Shown here piece by piece: positions 8,752 to 17,293 of a stretch of 64,000 nt of DNA. Source of the DNA: an uncultured Paracoccaceae bacterium. Its GTDB lineage: Bacteria > Pseudomonadota > Alphaproteobacteria > Rhodobacterales > Rhodobacteraceae. The position numbers and the translations under genes are program-made. The stretch is from NCBI GenBank assembly GCA_913061275.1, contig CAJXSR010000015.1:23524-87523 (forward strand). Reading direction: 5' to 3'. Under the pieces are notes generated by a model. The model made no database searches. It had not been told where the DNA came from and saw nothing but the letters and a program-made list of their open reading frames with translations. Within the stretch, counting starts at the first letter, position 1; each line of letters begins with the position of its first letter.

Positions 8752-9779
8752 GCAGGGTTCAACTTATCGAAGTCAACAATGATGGTGATGGGCAACGCCT
8801 AGATCGTTGGTTGCGAAAGCAGTTTTCACAGTTAAGCCAAGTGCGCATTGAAAAGATGTGCCGCAAGGGTGAACTGCGTGTGGATGGCGGGCGAGTAAAA
8901 GCGGCAACCCGTGTGGAAAGCGGGCAAACCGTGCGTGTGCCACCTATTCCTGATGAGACATATCAGGATTATGACAAGCGGGAATATCAGGTATCAGACG
9001 CAGATGTCGAGATGATCCAATCCTGTGTGATTTACAAAGACGCGGATATAATTGTTCTGAACAAGCCTGCGGGATTGGCAGTGCAGGGTGGTACCAAAAC
9101 CAATGTGCATGTTGATGGGTTATCAGAGGCCCTGAAATTTGAGTTAGACAGCAAACCCAAGCTGGTTCACCGGCTTGATCGCGATACATCGGGTGTATTG
9201 CTATTGGCCCGTAACGGTAAAGCCGCGCAAGGCTTGGCCAAAGCGTTTCAATCGCGCGATACGCGTAAGATTTACTGGGCGGCGGTAGCGGGTGTTGCAC
9301 GACCTAAATTGGGAACAGTTCGATTTGGTTTGGTCAAAGCAGGCGGGCAGGGTAGCGAAAAGATGTATTGCGTTCATCCCAAAGATATTGATGCTACCAA
9401 AGGCGCAAAACGTGCAACCACGGACTACGCAACCATCAATGAACTTGGGCGCCGTGTAAGTTGGATGGCATTGGTGCCGATTACCGGGCGCACGCATCAG
9501 CTGCGTGCCCATATGGCTGAGATCGGCAACCCGATTATTGGCGATGGTAAATATGGTGGTAATAGCCAGTCGAATGAAGGTGATGGTTGGGGCGCGCAAC
9601 TGGGCGGAGAGATTAGCCGCAAGTTGCATTTACACGCACGGTCTATTTCGTTTGACCATCCGATCACTGGACGGCGGATGAATTTTACCGCCGATATGCC
9701 CAATCATATGAAACGTACTTGGGACTTTTTAGGATGGGAACTGGCCGATGCGTCAGCTGATCCATTTGAAGAGATATAA
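8748..9779 (+). CDS. rluC: RluA-family 23S rRNA pseudouridine synthase (RluC-like)
   Basis: Converts specific uridines of 23S rRNA to pseudouridine. From the ATG at 8748 (overlapping the crcB stop, ATGA) it is 343 aa. An S4 RNA-binding domain spans about residues 15-65 (QRLDRWLRKQF, GELRVDGGRVKAATRVESGQ). The catalytic domain has VLNKPAGLAVQGG and HRLDRDTSG at 141-149, with D145 the catalytic aspartate. The domain order S4 plus RluA catalytic fits RluC. The HAD hydrolase often found between this gene and atp12 in relatives is absent here. Confidence 0.9.
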   Translation: MSRVQLIEVNNDGDGQRLDRWLRKQFSQLSQVRIEKMCRKGELRVDGGRVKAATRVESGQTVRVPPIPDETYQDYDKREYQVSDADVEMIQSCVIYKDADIIVLNKPAGLAVQGGTKTNVHVDGLSEALKFELDSKPKLVHRLDRDTSGVLLLARNGKAAQGLAKAFQSRDTRKIYWAAVAGVARPKLGTVRFGLVKAGGQGSEKMYCVHPKDIDATKGAKRATTDYATINELGRRVSWMALVPITGRTHQLRAHMAEIGNPIIGDGKYGGNSQSNEGDGWGAQLGGEISRKLHLHARSISFDHPITGRRMNFTADMPNHMKRTWDFLGWELADASADPFEEI

Positions 9780-9784
9780 AAGAT

Positions 9785-10495
9785 ATGGCCGAATGGGCGC
9801 AAAAGGTATTTTGGTCGGAAGTAACCGTGGCAGAATGTGCAGGCGGTTATACGATTTTGCTTGATGAGCGTGGTTTGAAAACCCCGCTTAAAGCTACTTT
9901 AGAAGTTCCTACTGAAAATATGGCCCTTGCTATTGCGGAAGAATGGCGCGGGTTGGAAAAAGACGTTGATCCACAAATGTTACCGATTACAAAACTGGCC
10001 AATTCGGCAATCGATAATGTCGCGGTACAGTTTGAACCAATCACTGAAATGTTGGCGGAATATGCTGCAACTGATTTATTGTGCTACCGCGCAACAAGCC
10101 CTGTCGGGTTAGCCGATCGCCAAGAACAAGTATGGCAACCGCTACTTTATTGGTTTGAACGTACCCACGGGATAAAGCTTAAGGTTGGTAGCGGCGTGAT
10201 GCCAATTTCGCAATCAGCTGATGTTATGGATATGTGCAGCCGATTGCTTGCGACGTATTCAAATTTTGAGCTAGCGGCGGTTTATGACCTGATAACACTG
10301 TCTGGTTCATTTGTAATAGGGTTGGCAACTGCGGATGAATATTTAGCTGTTAGTGACGGTTGGGATGCCTCTCGGATTGATGAAGATTGGCAAATTCAAG
10401 AATGGGGCGATGATGAAGATGCACGTTCTTTGAGCCAAAGTCGTAGAATTGCGTTTGAACGTGCTGCTTTTGTACTGAAATTATTGAAAAAGTAA
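9785..10495 (+). CDS. ATP12-family F1-ATPase assembly chaperone
   Basis: Homologue of mitochondrial Atp12, which binds F1 alpha subunit during assembly; 236 aa, normal length. Recognisable stretches are YTILLDERGLKTPLK (residues about 22-36), LAIAEEWRGLEKDVDPQMLPITKLANSAID (family core), TDLLCYRATSP near 98-108 and the late SGSFVIGLA segment. It follows rluC by 5 bases. The gene family is alphaproteobacterial/mitochondrial and supports the taxonomic call. Confidence 0.92.
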   Translation: MAEWAQKVFWSEVTVAECAGGYTILLDERGLKTPLKATLEVPTENMALAIAEEWRGLEKDVDPQMLPITKLANSAIDNVAVQFEPITEMLAEYAATDLLCYRATSPVGLADRQEQVWQPLLYWFERTHGIKLKVGSGVMPISQSADVMDMCSRLLATYSNFELAAVYDLITLSGSFVIGLATADEYLAVSDGWDASRIDEDWQIQEWGDDEDARSLSQSRRIAFERAAFVLKLLKK

Positions 10496-10568
10496 GGTGC
10501 TTATTGCGGTTGACATCGTTCAGACCACAATACCTAGCGTTACATTGCGGAATATTTTGACTAATCCC

Positions 10569-10597
10569 TTGACCTACAATGAAAGTCCTGAACAAAT
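10569..10597 (+). promoter_or_regulatory. Putative aapJ promoter
   Basis: TTGACC (10569-10574), a 17-base spacer and ACAAAT (10592-10597), about 100 bases before aapJ. The -35 is good, the -10 moderate. Confidence 0.45.
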
Positions 10598-10606
10598 GTG
10601 GAACTA

Positions 10607-10629
10607 GAAATTGGGGATTCCCCTATTTC
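10607..10629 (+). promoter_or_regulatory. Palindrome at the putative aapJ transcript start
   Basis: GAAAT-t-GGGG-att-CCCC-t-ATTTC is a near-perfect inverted repeat starting about ten bases after the proposed -10. It could be an operator for a nitrogen or amino-acid regulator or an mRNA 5' stabilising hairpin. A second short hairpin (TGCCCC/GGGGCA) lies near 10658-10674. Confidence 0.4.
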
Positions 10630-10695
10630 AAAAAATCTGGCTAAGATGGCCGGGAGAGTGCCCCATTAGGGGCAGACCATCAGGAAGAGGTAAAA

Positions 10696-11715
10696 ATGAA
10701 AAAATCTGTATTTATTGGAACGCTAGCTGCTGTATCTGTAACAGCAGGCATGGCTGCCGCAAGCACGCTTGACGATGTCAAAGCTGCTGGCGAACTAAAA
10801 TGTGGCGTATCCACTGGCTTGGTTGGCTTTGCTGCCGCTGACGCTAATGGCGTATACCATGGCTTCGACGTGGCTGTTTGCCGCGCTGTAGCTGCTGCTG
10901 TCTTGGGTGACGGCGACAAAGTGAAGTTTGTACCAACTACTGGTAAAACACGCTTTACTGCACTTGCATCTGGCGAAGTTGACATGTTGGCACGTAACAC
11001 AACATGGACATTCTCACGCGACGTAGACCTTAAGTTTGAATTTATTGGCGTTAACTACTATGACGGCCAAGGCTTTATGGTTCCAAAAGCATTGGGTGTT
11101 GCATCTGCAAAAGATCTAGACGGTGCTACTGTTTGTATCCAAACTGGTACAACGACAGAGTTGAACTTGGCGGACTACTTCCGTTCAAACAACATCTCTT
11201 ATGAGCCAGTGCCAATCGAAACAAATGCTGAAGGTCAAGCACAGTACCTATCAGGTGCATGTGACGTGTACACAACTGACGCATCTGGTCTTGCTGCTAC
11301 TCGTGCAACATTCGAAAAGCCAGACGATCACGTTGTTCTACCAGAAATCATCTCTAAAGAGCCTTTGGGCCCACTTGTTCGCCACGGCGACAACCAATGG
11401 GGTGACATCATTCGCTGGACTTTGAATGCATTGATCACTGCTGAAGAGCTGGGTGTTACATCTGCAAACATTGACAAAATGAGCATGGAAGCTGGCAACA
11501 ACCCAGAAATCAACCGTCTGTTAGGTACAGAAGGTGATTTGGGCGGTATGCTTGGTTTGGATAAAGAATGGGCCAAACGTGCGGTTGCGCAAAGCGGTAA
11601 CTACGGCGAAATCTTCGATAGTAATATCGGTGAAGGTTCTCCAGTTGGTATTGCACGCGGTTTGAACGCATCGTGGACAGACGGTGGTCTGCTCTACACT
11701 CCACCTTTCCGTTAA
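10696..11715 (+). CDS. aapJ: General L-amino-acid ABC transporter, periplasmic binding protein AapJ
   Basis: Periplasmic receptor of the AapJQMP importer, 339 aa with a Sec signal (residues 1-22, cleaved near AAAS). After it come the family 3 binding-protein features LKCGVSTGLVGFAAADANG, FDVAVCRAVAAAV, ASGEVDMLARNTTWTFSRD and the lobe-2 stretch VCIQTGTTTE (146-155) with ACDVYTTD near 188-195. AGGAAGAGG is the ribosome site. A strong terminator directly downstream should make this gene more expressed than aapQMP, as is usual for binding proteins. Confidence 0.96.
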   Translation: MKKSVFIGTLAAVSVTAGMAAASTLDDVKAAGELKCGVSTGLVGFAAADANGVYHGFDVAVCRAVAAAVLGDGDKVKFVPTTGKTRFTALASGEVDMLARNTTWTFSRDVDLKFEFIGVNYYDGQGFMVPKALGVASAKDLDGATVCIQTGTTTELNLADYFRSNNISYEPVPIETNAEGQAQYLSGACDVYTTDASGLAATRATFEKPDDHVVLPEIISKEPLGPLVRHGDNQWGDIIRWTLNALITAEELGVTSANIDKMSMEAGNNPEINRLLGTEGDLGGMLGLDKEWAKRAVAQSGNYGEIFDSNIGEGSPVGIARGLNASWTDGGLLYTPPFR

Positions 11716-11728
11716 TCGGATAAAAGTT

Positions 11729-11756
11729 AAGGGCGCAACCAAGGTTGCGCCCTTTT
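11729..11756 (+). terminator. Terminator between aapJ and aapQ
   Basis: A perfect 12-bp GC-rich stem (11729-11740 with 11743-11754) with a minimal loop, ending in a short T-run (four T). Partial read-through would feed aapQMP. Confidence 0.82.
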
Positions 11757-11863
11757 CATATCTATAGACTACATAAGTATAATCCGAGGCCTGATCGTCT
11801 GACTGCATGTAAGCTGGTCAGTATAGAAATCTAGGCCCGACCAACAAAGGGAGATGTAGACAC

Positions 11864-13393
11864 ATGTCTGCTACAGCCGAACCTGAAAAGGGCGGTTTCC
11901 GACTGAGCCAGCTAATATACGATACACGCTATCGCTCTATGACCATCCAAATCATTGCCCTCATTGGGTTTTTGCTTTCGGTTGGTTGGCTTATCAGAAA
12001 CGCCGGACAAAACCTTGCTGAACTAGGGAAGCCTCTAGGGTTTGGTTTTTTAACTGAACAAGCTGGCTACGATATTAATCAACGCCTTATCGAATACAAC
12101 TCGCAAATGACTCATGGTCGTGCCGCAGTTATCGGACTTTTAAATACACTTCTGGTAGCCTTTTTAGGGTGTATCACAGCAACTGTGATAGGTGTTTCAA
12201 TCGGTGTTCTACGCCTGTCGAAGAACTGGATCGTGTCTCGGTTAATGACACTTTACATCGAAATGTTCAGAAATGTTCCTGTGCTGCTTTGGATCATTAT
12301 CACGATGGCGATTTTCATCGAGGTATTTCCGCAACCAAGGGATTTCCGAGGCGAAGATGCTATTGCCACGATGAAGTTGTTTGACAGTATTGCGATTACA
12401 AATCGGGGAATTCTTATTCCTGCACTGGCCTATGGCCCTGGTATTGTTTTGGTTTTCATAACCTTTGTTCTTTCGCTTATCGGGATTGTATTTTTTCGGC
12501 GCTATGCAAAAAAACTTCAAGAAGAAACTGGGAAAATATTACCATCAGGACTTATTTCAACGGGTATTTTCTTTGTTCCAACATTGGTGGTCTTCTTTGC
12601 AGCTACGATGATCAACCTAAACAAAGAGCACGTAGTATTTGGTGCGAAAACGCTAACTTTGAACGCTGATAATTCGATTTCGGCTGACAGTGGTATACGC
12701 TTTTGTGACACGGGCGGTGCTGGTAACGTAAATGCGAAAAACCTGATGCGGGCGAATGGCATTAAATTTAAGTCTGTACCGTCATATGATCTAGCCGACT
12801 CGCTTACTCGTATGAGTAGTGGCAATACAAGAACTGGTTGTGATATTGCTACCGTGCCGTCTGGGACAGCGCTTCCTGAAGGGCTTTTCGTTTCAGAAGG
12901 TATTTCTTTATATTCTGGTCGACCTATTGAATTGGAAAAACCTTACCTTTCTGGTTTCAACTTTACCGACGGTGTCTTGATGCGTAATTCGTTGATTGCG
13001 CTTTGGTTTGCTTTGTCTCTATATACTGCAGCATTTATTGCTGAAACGGTACGTTCAGGCATACAAGCAGTTTCCAAAGGTCAAACAGAAGCGGCGGGTG
13101 CCCTTGGTTTACGACCTGGGCGGATCACAAGTCTGGTGGTTTTACCACAAGCCTTGCGAGTAATTATTCCACCGATGATTTCGCAATATCTAAACCTAAC
13201 CAAAAACTCGTCGTTGGCGATTGCGGTTGGATATATGGATATCACAGGTACGCTGGGTGGCATTACGCTGAACCAGACGGGCCGTGAAATGGAAAGTCTG
13301 ATTATCTTGATGGCAATTTATCTAGCCATTTCATTAACCATCTCCACGATCATGAACCAATACAATGAACGTGTTAAGCTGAGGGAGCGTTGA
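11864..13393 (+). CDS. aapQ: AapQ permease with a binding-protein-like periplasmic insert
   Basis: Inner-membrane permease of the AapJQMP system, 509 aa, clearly longer than the roughly 400 aa usual for AapQ. The EAA-loop and TM regions of His/Glu/Gln/Arg/opine permeases are intact (GLLNTLLVAFLGC near 91; ETVRSGIQAVSKGQTEAAGALG near 394). The extra length lies in a periplasmic segment, residues about 260-362 (12640-12950). Within it, residues 279-306 align without gaps to AapJ residues 146-173 (shared TG, N, R-x-N-x-I and VP positions), and GCDI at 325-328 aligns to AapJ ACDV with Cys conserved. This looks like part of a binding-protein lobe 2. aapM starts 1 base after the stop. Confidence 0.92.
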   Translation: MSATAEPEKGGFRLSQLIYDTRYRSMTIQIIALIGFLLSVGWLIRNAGQNLAELGKPLGFGFLTEQAGYDINQRLIEYNSQMTHGRAAVIGLLNTLLVAFLGCITATVIGVSIGVLRLSKNWIVSRLMTLYIEMFRNVPVLLWIIITMAIFIEVFPQPRDFRGEDAIATMKLFDSIAITNRGILIPALAYGPGIVLVFITFVLSLIGIVFFRRYAKKLQEETGKILPSGLISTGIFFVPTLVVFFAATMINLNKEHVVFGAKTLTLNADNSISADSGIRFCDTGGAGNVNAKNLMRANGIKFKSVPSYDLADSLTRMSSGNTRTGCDIATVPSGTALPEGLFVSEGISLYSGRPIELEKPYLSGFNFTDGVLMRNSLIALWFALSLYTAAFIAETVRSGIQAVSKGQTEAAGALGLRPGRITSLVVLPQALRVIIPPMISQYLNLTKNSSLAIAVGYMDITGTLGGITLNQTGREMESLIILMAIYLAISLTISTIMNQYNERVKLRER

Positions 13394-13394
13394 T

Positions 13395-14693
13395 ATGAGT
13401 GATGTATCATATGTCCGCACAGAAATGTTGCCAGAAAAAGCACCACCTGTCGGTCAACAAGGTCTGATAAAATGGTTTCGGGAAAACATGTTTTCATCAA
13501 TCCCGAATTCGATCCTGTCTATTTTGGCGATATGGGCAATTTATGCCGTTTTAAGCCACATCTTGCCATGGGTTTTTCAGTCATCATGGAACGCTTCATC
13601 CTTGACGGAATGTCGGGCTAACATCGTTGCTGAATACGGCGAAGGTGCCACAGGCGCTTGCTGGGCGGTTGTTAATGAACGTTTCCCGCAGCTGATCTAC
13701 GGGTTCTACCCGCAGGAATTGCGCTGGCGTCTGGATTTGGCCTTTGTCGGTATGTTGGTCGCTCTTGCGCCTGTACTGTTCGACAAGTTGCCCAAAAAGA
13801 TGCTGTGGTTCACAGCTGTATATCCATTCTTGGCCTTTTGGTTGCTTTGGGGTGGGTCAATATGGTTGCCTGTCTCGATAATCGCAGGGTTTGTACTAGG
13901 TGTTGTTGCCTTTAAGGTAATAGGCAAAATGTTTGGCTCTCTTGCAGGTATGGTTTCTGTTGCTTTCGTTCCCATCATTTGGTGGCTTTTGTTTGCAGGC
14001 GGGGCAGCTGATATAGCCCAATCGATTATTCCACTTTCAATACAGTCGGTTCCATCATCCCAGTTTGGCGGTTTATCACTATCGATAATCATTGGCGTTA
14101 CGGGCATCGCCTTTTCGTTGCCAATCGGCATTGTTTTGGCATTAGGTCGTCAATCTGACCTGATGATCGTCAAAGTGCTATGTGTTGGCTTCATCGAGTT
14201 TATTCGTGGTGTGCCGCTGATTACTTTGTTGTTTGTGGCGTCAACCCTGTTGAACTACTTTATGCCACCTGGCACGAACTTTGATATTATCCTGCGGGTT
14301 ATCATTATGGTAACGCTGTTTTCTGCGGCTTACATGGCCGAAGTGATCAGGGGCGGTCTAGCTGCCCTGCCTAAAGGACAGTATGAAGGGGCCGATAGTT
14401 TGGGTCTTGATTTTTGGCAAGCAACGCGGTTGGTTATCATGCCGCAAGCGCTGAAAATCTCAATCCCGAACATTGTATCAAGTTTCATCGGACTGTTTAA
14501 AGATACCACTTTGGTGTCGATTATCGGTCTTTTGGATCCTTTGGGATTGTCTACAAATATTCGTGCAGACCAAAATTGGAACGGTATTATATGGGAACTA
14601 TATGGCTTCGTTGCCGTCATGTTCTTTATATTCTGTTTCTCTATGTCTCGTTACTCAATGTATCTGGAGCGTAAGCTTCAGACAGGCCACTAA
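13395..14693 (+). CDS. aapM: AapM permease
   Basis: Second membrane subunit of the general L-amino-acid importer, 432 aa. The N-terminal part has a TM and a periplasmic stretch with two Cys (ECRANIV and TGACWAV), then several helices; the C-terminal permease core has IEFIRGVPLITLLF near residue 267, and AEVIRGGLAALPKGQYEGADSLGL (EAA loop). It starts just after the aapQ stop, so it is co-translated. Length is normal and, unlike AapQ, no extra domain is seen. Confidence 0.95.
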   Translation: MSDVSYVRTEMLPEKAPPVGQQGLIKWFRENMFSSIPNSILSILAIWAIYAVLSHILPWVFQSSWNASSLTECRANIVAEYGEGATGACWAVVNERFPQLIYGFYPQELRWRLDLAFVGMLVALAPVLFDKLPKKMLWFTAVYPFLAFWLLWGGSIWLPVSIIAGFVLGVVAFKVIGKMFGSLAGMVSVAFVPIIWWLLFAGGAADIAQSIIPLSIQSVPSSQFGGLSLSIIIGVTGIAFSLPIGIVLALGRQSDLMIVKVLCVGFIEFIRGVPLITLLFVASTLLNYFMPPGTNFDIILRVIIMVTLFSAAYMAEVIRGGLAALPKGQYEGADSLGLDFWQATRLVIMPQALKISIPNIVSSFIGLFKDTTLVSIIGLLDPLGLSTNIRADQNWNGIIWELYGFVAVMFFIFCFSMSRYSMYLERKLQTGH

Positions 14694-14705
14694 GGAGTTA
14701 AGCTC

Positions 14706-15476
14706 ATGGCTAATACTAAAAAGAAATTGGTTGTTTCCGACGAAGTTGCAATCCAAATCGAAAATATGAACAAATGGTACGGATCGTTCCATGTTCTAAA
14801 AGACATCAACCTGACCGTTAATCGCGGTGAACGGATTGTGGTTTGTGGGCCTTCGGGTTCTGGTAAATCTACACTGATCCGTTGCATCAATGCACTGGAA
14901 GAGCATCAGGAAGGTAAGATCACTGTGGATGGTACCCATCTGTCATCTGATCTGAAGAACATCGATGCGATCCGATCAGAGGTGGGGATGTGTTTCCAAC
15001 ACTTCAACCTGTTCCCGCATTTGTCTATTCTGGATAACTGTACTTTGGCACCGATCTGGGTTCGTAAGATACCTAAGAAAGAAGCCGAGGAAACTGCGAT
15101 GCACTTCCTAGAAAAGGTGAAAATCCCAGAGCAGGCTGATAAGTTTCCGGGCCAACTATCTGGCGGTCAGCAGCAACGTGTGGCGATTGCGCGTTCTTTG
15201 TGCATGCAACCACGTATCATGCTGTTTGATGAGCCAACATCAGCGCTTGACCCTGAGATGATTAAAGAGGTTTTGGATACAATGATTAGTCTGGCCGAAG
15301 AAGGCATGACCATGATCTGTGTGACCCACGAAATGGGCTTTGCCCGCCAAGTGGCCAACCGCGTGATCTTTATGGATGCAGGCCAAATCGTTGAACAAAA
15401 CGAGCCAGAAGAATTCTTTAACAACCCGCAATCAGAGCGGACACAGTTGTTCTTAAGCCAGATTTTGGGCCACTAA
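14706..15476 (+). CDS. aapP: AapP ATP-binding subunit
   Basis: Cytosolic ATPase of the importer, 256 aa. Walker [10 protein letters not shown] (residues about 49-57), Q-loop FQHFNLFPH, signature [15 protein letters not shown], Walker [16 protein letters not shown] and H-loop CVTHEMGFA are all intact. GGAGT ribosome site upstream. The order J-Q-M-P is complete and functional-looking. Confidence 0.97.
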   Translation: MANTKKKLVVSDEVAIQIENMNKWYGSFHVLKDINLTVNRGERIVVCGPSGSGKSTLIRCINALEEHQEGKITVDGTHLSSDLKNIDAIRSEVGMCFQHFNLFPHLSILDNCTLAPIWVRKIPKKEAEETAMHFLEKVKIPEQADKFPGQLSGGQQQRVAIARSLCMQPRIMLFDEPTSALDPEMIKEVLDTMISLAEEGMTMICVTHEMGFARQVANRVIFMDAGQIVEQNEPEEFFNNPQSERTQLFLSQILGH

Positions 15477-15501
15477 GTTCTAACTGCATAAAGCTTATGA
15501 G

Positions 15502-15528
15502 AAGCCCCGCCAATGTGCGGGGCTTTTT
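15502..15528 (+). terminator. Terminator of the aap operon
   Basis: AAGCCCCGC (15502-15510) pairs with GCGGGGCTT (15517-15525) over a six-base loop, followed by further T. Confidence 0.9.
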
Positions 15529-15589
15529 GCTGTTTGGGGGTGGGGTTGTTTTGAGTGGGGTAAAGCTATCGTTTGAGATCAAATCAAAC

Positions 15590-16027
15590 TCAATCTTCAG
15601 GTTTCCAATCGGGTTGGGTAGCAAATGACATGACATCGAGGCCAAGCTGATCCCAGTGTTGTTTGTCACGCTCGAATATAACGACTTGAATATCCAGCTC
15701 CTTGGCATCATCCATTGAACCTAGAGTGAGTGTCAGATGATTTGGTGTCCGCGAGTTTGTCCCATAAATAGGGCTTCCGCATTGTGCGCAAAAGGCTTTC
15801 AAAACTTCAGTGCTTTTACCCGATACATATTCGAATTTTCTTAGTGTTCCCTTCAATGTAACAACCTTTGAAGGGAACATGGCCCCTACTGTATGGCCAG
15901 TACCACTTAATCTACGGCATTCATCACAATGACATTGGGCAACAATAATTGGTTGTCCATCCGCTTCATAAGTGACTGCGCCACAAAGGCATTTTCCAGA
16001 ATACTTATTTTTCATATTTTGGATCAT
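15590..16027 (-). CDS. GFA-family zinc protein (glutathione-dependent formaldehyde-activating enzyme-like)
   Basis: 145 aa protein of the GFA/CENP-V fold. The zinc-ligand pattern is complete: CLCG near residue 13, CHCDEC near 32 and CAQCG near 80. Members of this family are annotated as glutathione-dependent formaldehyde-activating enzymes, but most are biochemically uncharacterised, so the reaction here is unknown. A second start at MKNKYSG (16015) is equally possible; neither has a clear ribosome site. It is convergent with the aap operon. Confidence 0.82.
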   Translation of the reverse strand: MIQNMKNKYSGKCLCGAVTYEADGQPIIVAQCHCDECRRLSGTGHTVGAMFPSKVVTLKGTLRKFEYVSGKSTEVLKAFCAQCGSPIYGTNSRTPNHLTLTLGSMDDAKELDIQVVIFERDKQHWDQLGLDVMSFATQPDWKPED

Positions 16028-16136
16028 ACGGGTGATTACATGGAATACAACTTAAGATCGCATAAAATTTCTCGCTGACATAATTGGATCTGCGCCTAGT
16101 TCAGATTTTTGATCAGTAAAACCTCAAACCAACCAT

Positions 16137-16646
16137 TCACACACCAACACCCAACTCGCGTGGCACTATAAAAGAATGCAACTTCCCAGAACGTAATTGC
16201 AGCTCTGACCAATTATCAATATCAAAATCAATCAATGTGGTCGCCGCCGTCGGGTAATTGTAAAAGTTCTGACTGTTGGGGACTGTTTTAAGCAGCTCTT
16301 CGGCAAACCCAGAAATTCCAGGATTATGGCCCAGCATTAGGATTGTATCTGCATTGCCCGTCTTAAGTTTCTCCAGCATGATGCCAACATGGGCGTGATA
16401 AATCTGGCGGTCAAAGGTGGGGGTAATGCCAAGCTTTAGCACTTGCTCTAATCCAGCCCAAGTTTCAACGCACCGTTTTGCAGTTGATGAAATAACTTGC
16501 CCCGGGATGTACCCGTTATCCAGCAGCCAATGCCCGATTTTCAAAGATGCCTTTTGCCCACGGTCATTCAACGGGCGATCATGGTCATCTTGCCCCAGAT
16601 CGGCCCAGCTGGATTTTGCATGGCGCGTAAGAATGACACGTTTCAT
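16137..16646 (-). CDS. SixA-like histidine phosphatase
   Basis: Histidine-phosphatase superfamily, 169 aa. The catalytic motif is TRHAKSSW near residue 7 (RHA in place of RHG, as in SixA); a second histidine lies in LMLGHNPGISGF near 113. SixA removes phosphate from phosphohistidine proteins; a target here is not evident. Its start overlaps the stop of the upstream Fe-S gene by 4 bases (ATGA). Confidence 0.87.
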   Translation of the reverse strand: MKRVILTRHAKSSWADLGQDDHDRPLNDRGQKASLKIGHWLLDNGYIPGQVISSTAKRCVETWAGLEQVLKLGITPTFDRQIYHAHVGIMLEKLKTGNADTILMLGHNPGISGFAEELLKTVPNSQNFYNYPTAATTLIDFDIDNWSELQLRSGKLHSFIVPRELGVGV

Positions 16647-17293
16647 TTATTCCCCCGAAAAGCCCGCATATGCAGGGCTGATTGTTCTACCAGTCTATGC
16701 GCACCTGCACTGGCAGGGCAAGCCCTGCGCACGATGCAACCGTTAGTCAGGCAGTTGTTACCTTCGCTGGTGTCTAAATAATCGTGGCATGCAGGGACAT
16801 TGTAATCACCTGCGCTTAATGCGTTTACAGGGCAGGCGGAAAGGCAGGGTTTTTCTGCGCATGTGTCACATGGGTTTTGGAATGTCTGTACAGGTAAGTT
16901 TAGTGGCTCTTTAAAGGCCAGAGCACCTCGATAAGATACCATTAACCCCGTTGTATCATGCACCAACATTCCAACAGGTGAGTTCCATGCGCGACCTGAT
17001 GCGCGGGCCCAATGTAGAAACGGGGCATAGGGTGGGCCGCCAAACGGGAAAAAGGGCTTTGCGCCCAAGTCTTGGGCAATGGTGGGGATGACCTTTGTAG
17101 CCCAGCGGTCAATCGGGTCGGATCTGCCATCTTGGTATATGTCTGACGCTGTGAAGATAGGCCAAAACTGCGCCGAGGGGCCTAGCAGCACAATACTGGC
17201 TGCTTGTGCAAAATCATCCGCTTCAGGATGGAATGCCCCGTAAACGTCCAGCCCGTGGTCAAGAGCAGTGGTGCGAATTTGTTTCAGCCTCAT
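16643..17293 (-). CDS. 4Fe-4S dicluster-binding protein, QueG/ferredoxin-like
   Basis: 216 aa. The C-terminal half carries two cysteine groups: CDTCAEKPCLSACP (residues about 142-155) and a second set around PACHDYL, NNCLTNGCIVRRACP, which together suit two 4Fe-4S clusters. The N-terminal half resembles the corrinoid-type epoxyqueuosine reductase family weakly, but the protein is much shorter than QueG, so I do not assign that activity. It overlaps both neighbours by ATGA junctions (16643-16646 and 17290-17293), forming a tight three-gene unit with the phosphatase and the hydroxylase. Confidence 0.75.
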   Translation of the reverse strand: MRLKQIRTTALDHGLDVYGAFHPEADDFAQAASIVLLGPSAQFWPIFTASDIYQDGRSDPIDRWATKVIPTIAQDLGAKPFFPFGGPPYAPFLHWARASGRAWNSPVGMLVHDTTGLMVSYRGALAFKEPLNLPVQTFQNPCDTCAEKPCLSACPVNALSAGDYNVPACHDYLDTSEGNNCLTNGCIVRRACPASAGAHRLVEQSALHMRAFRGNK

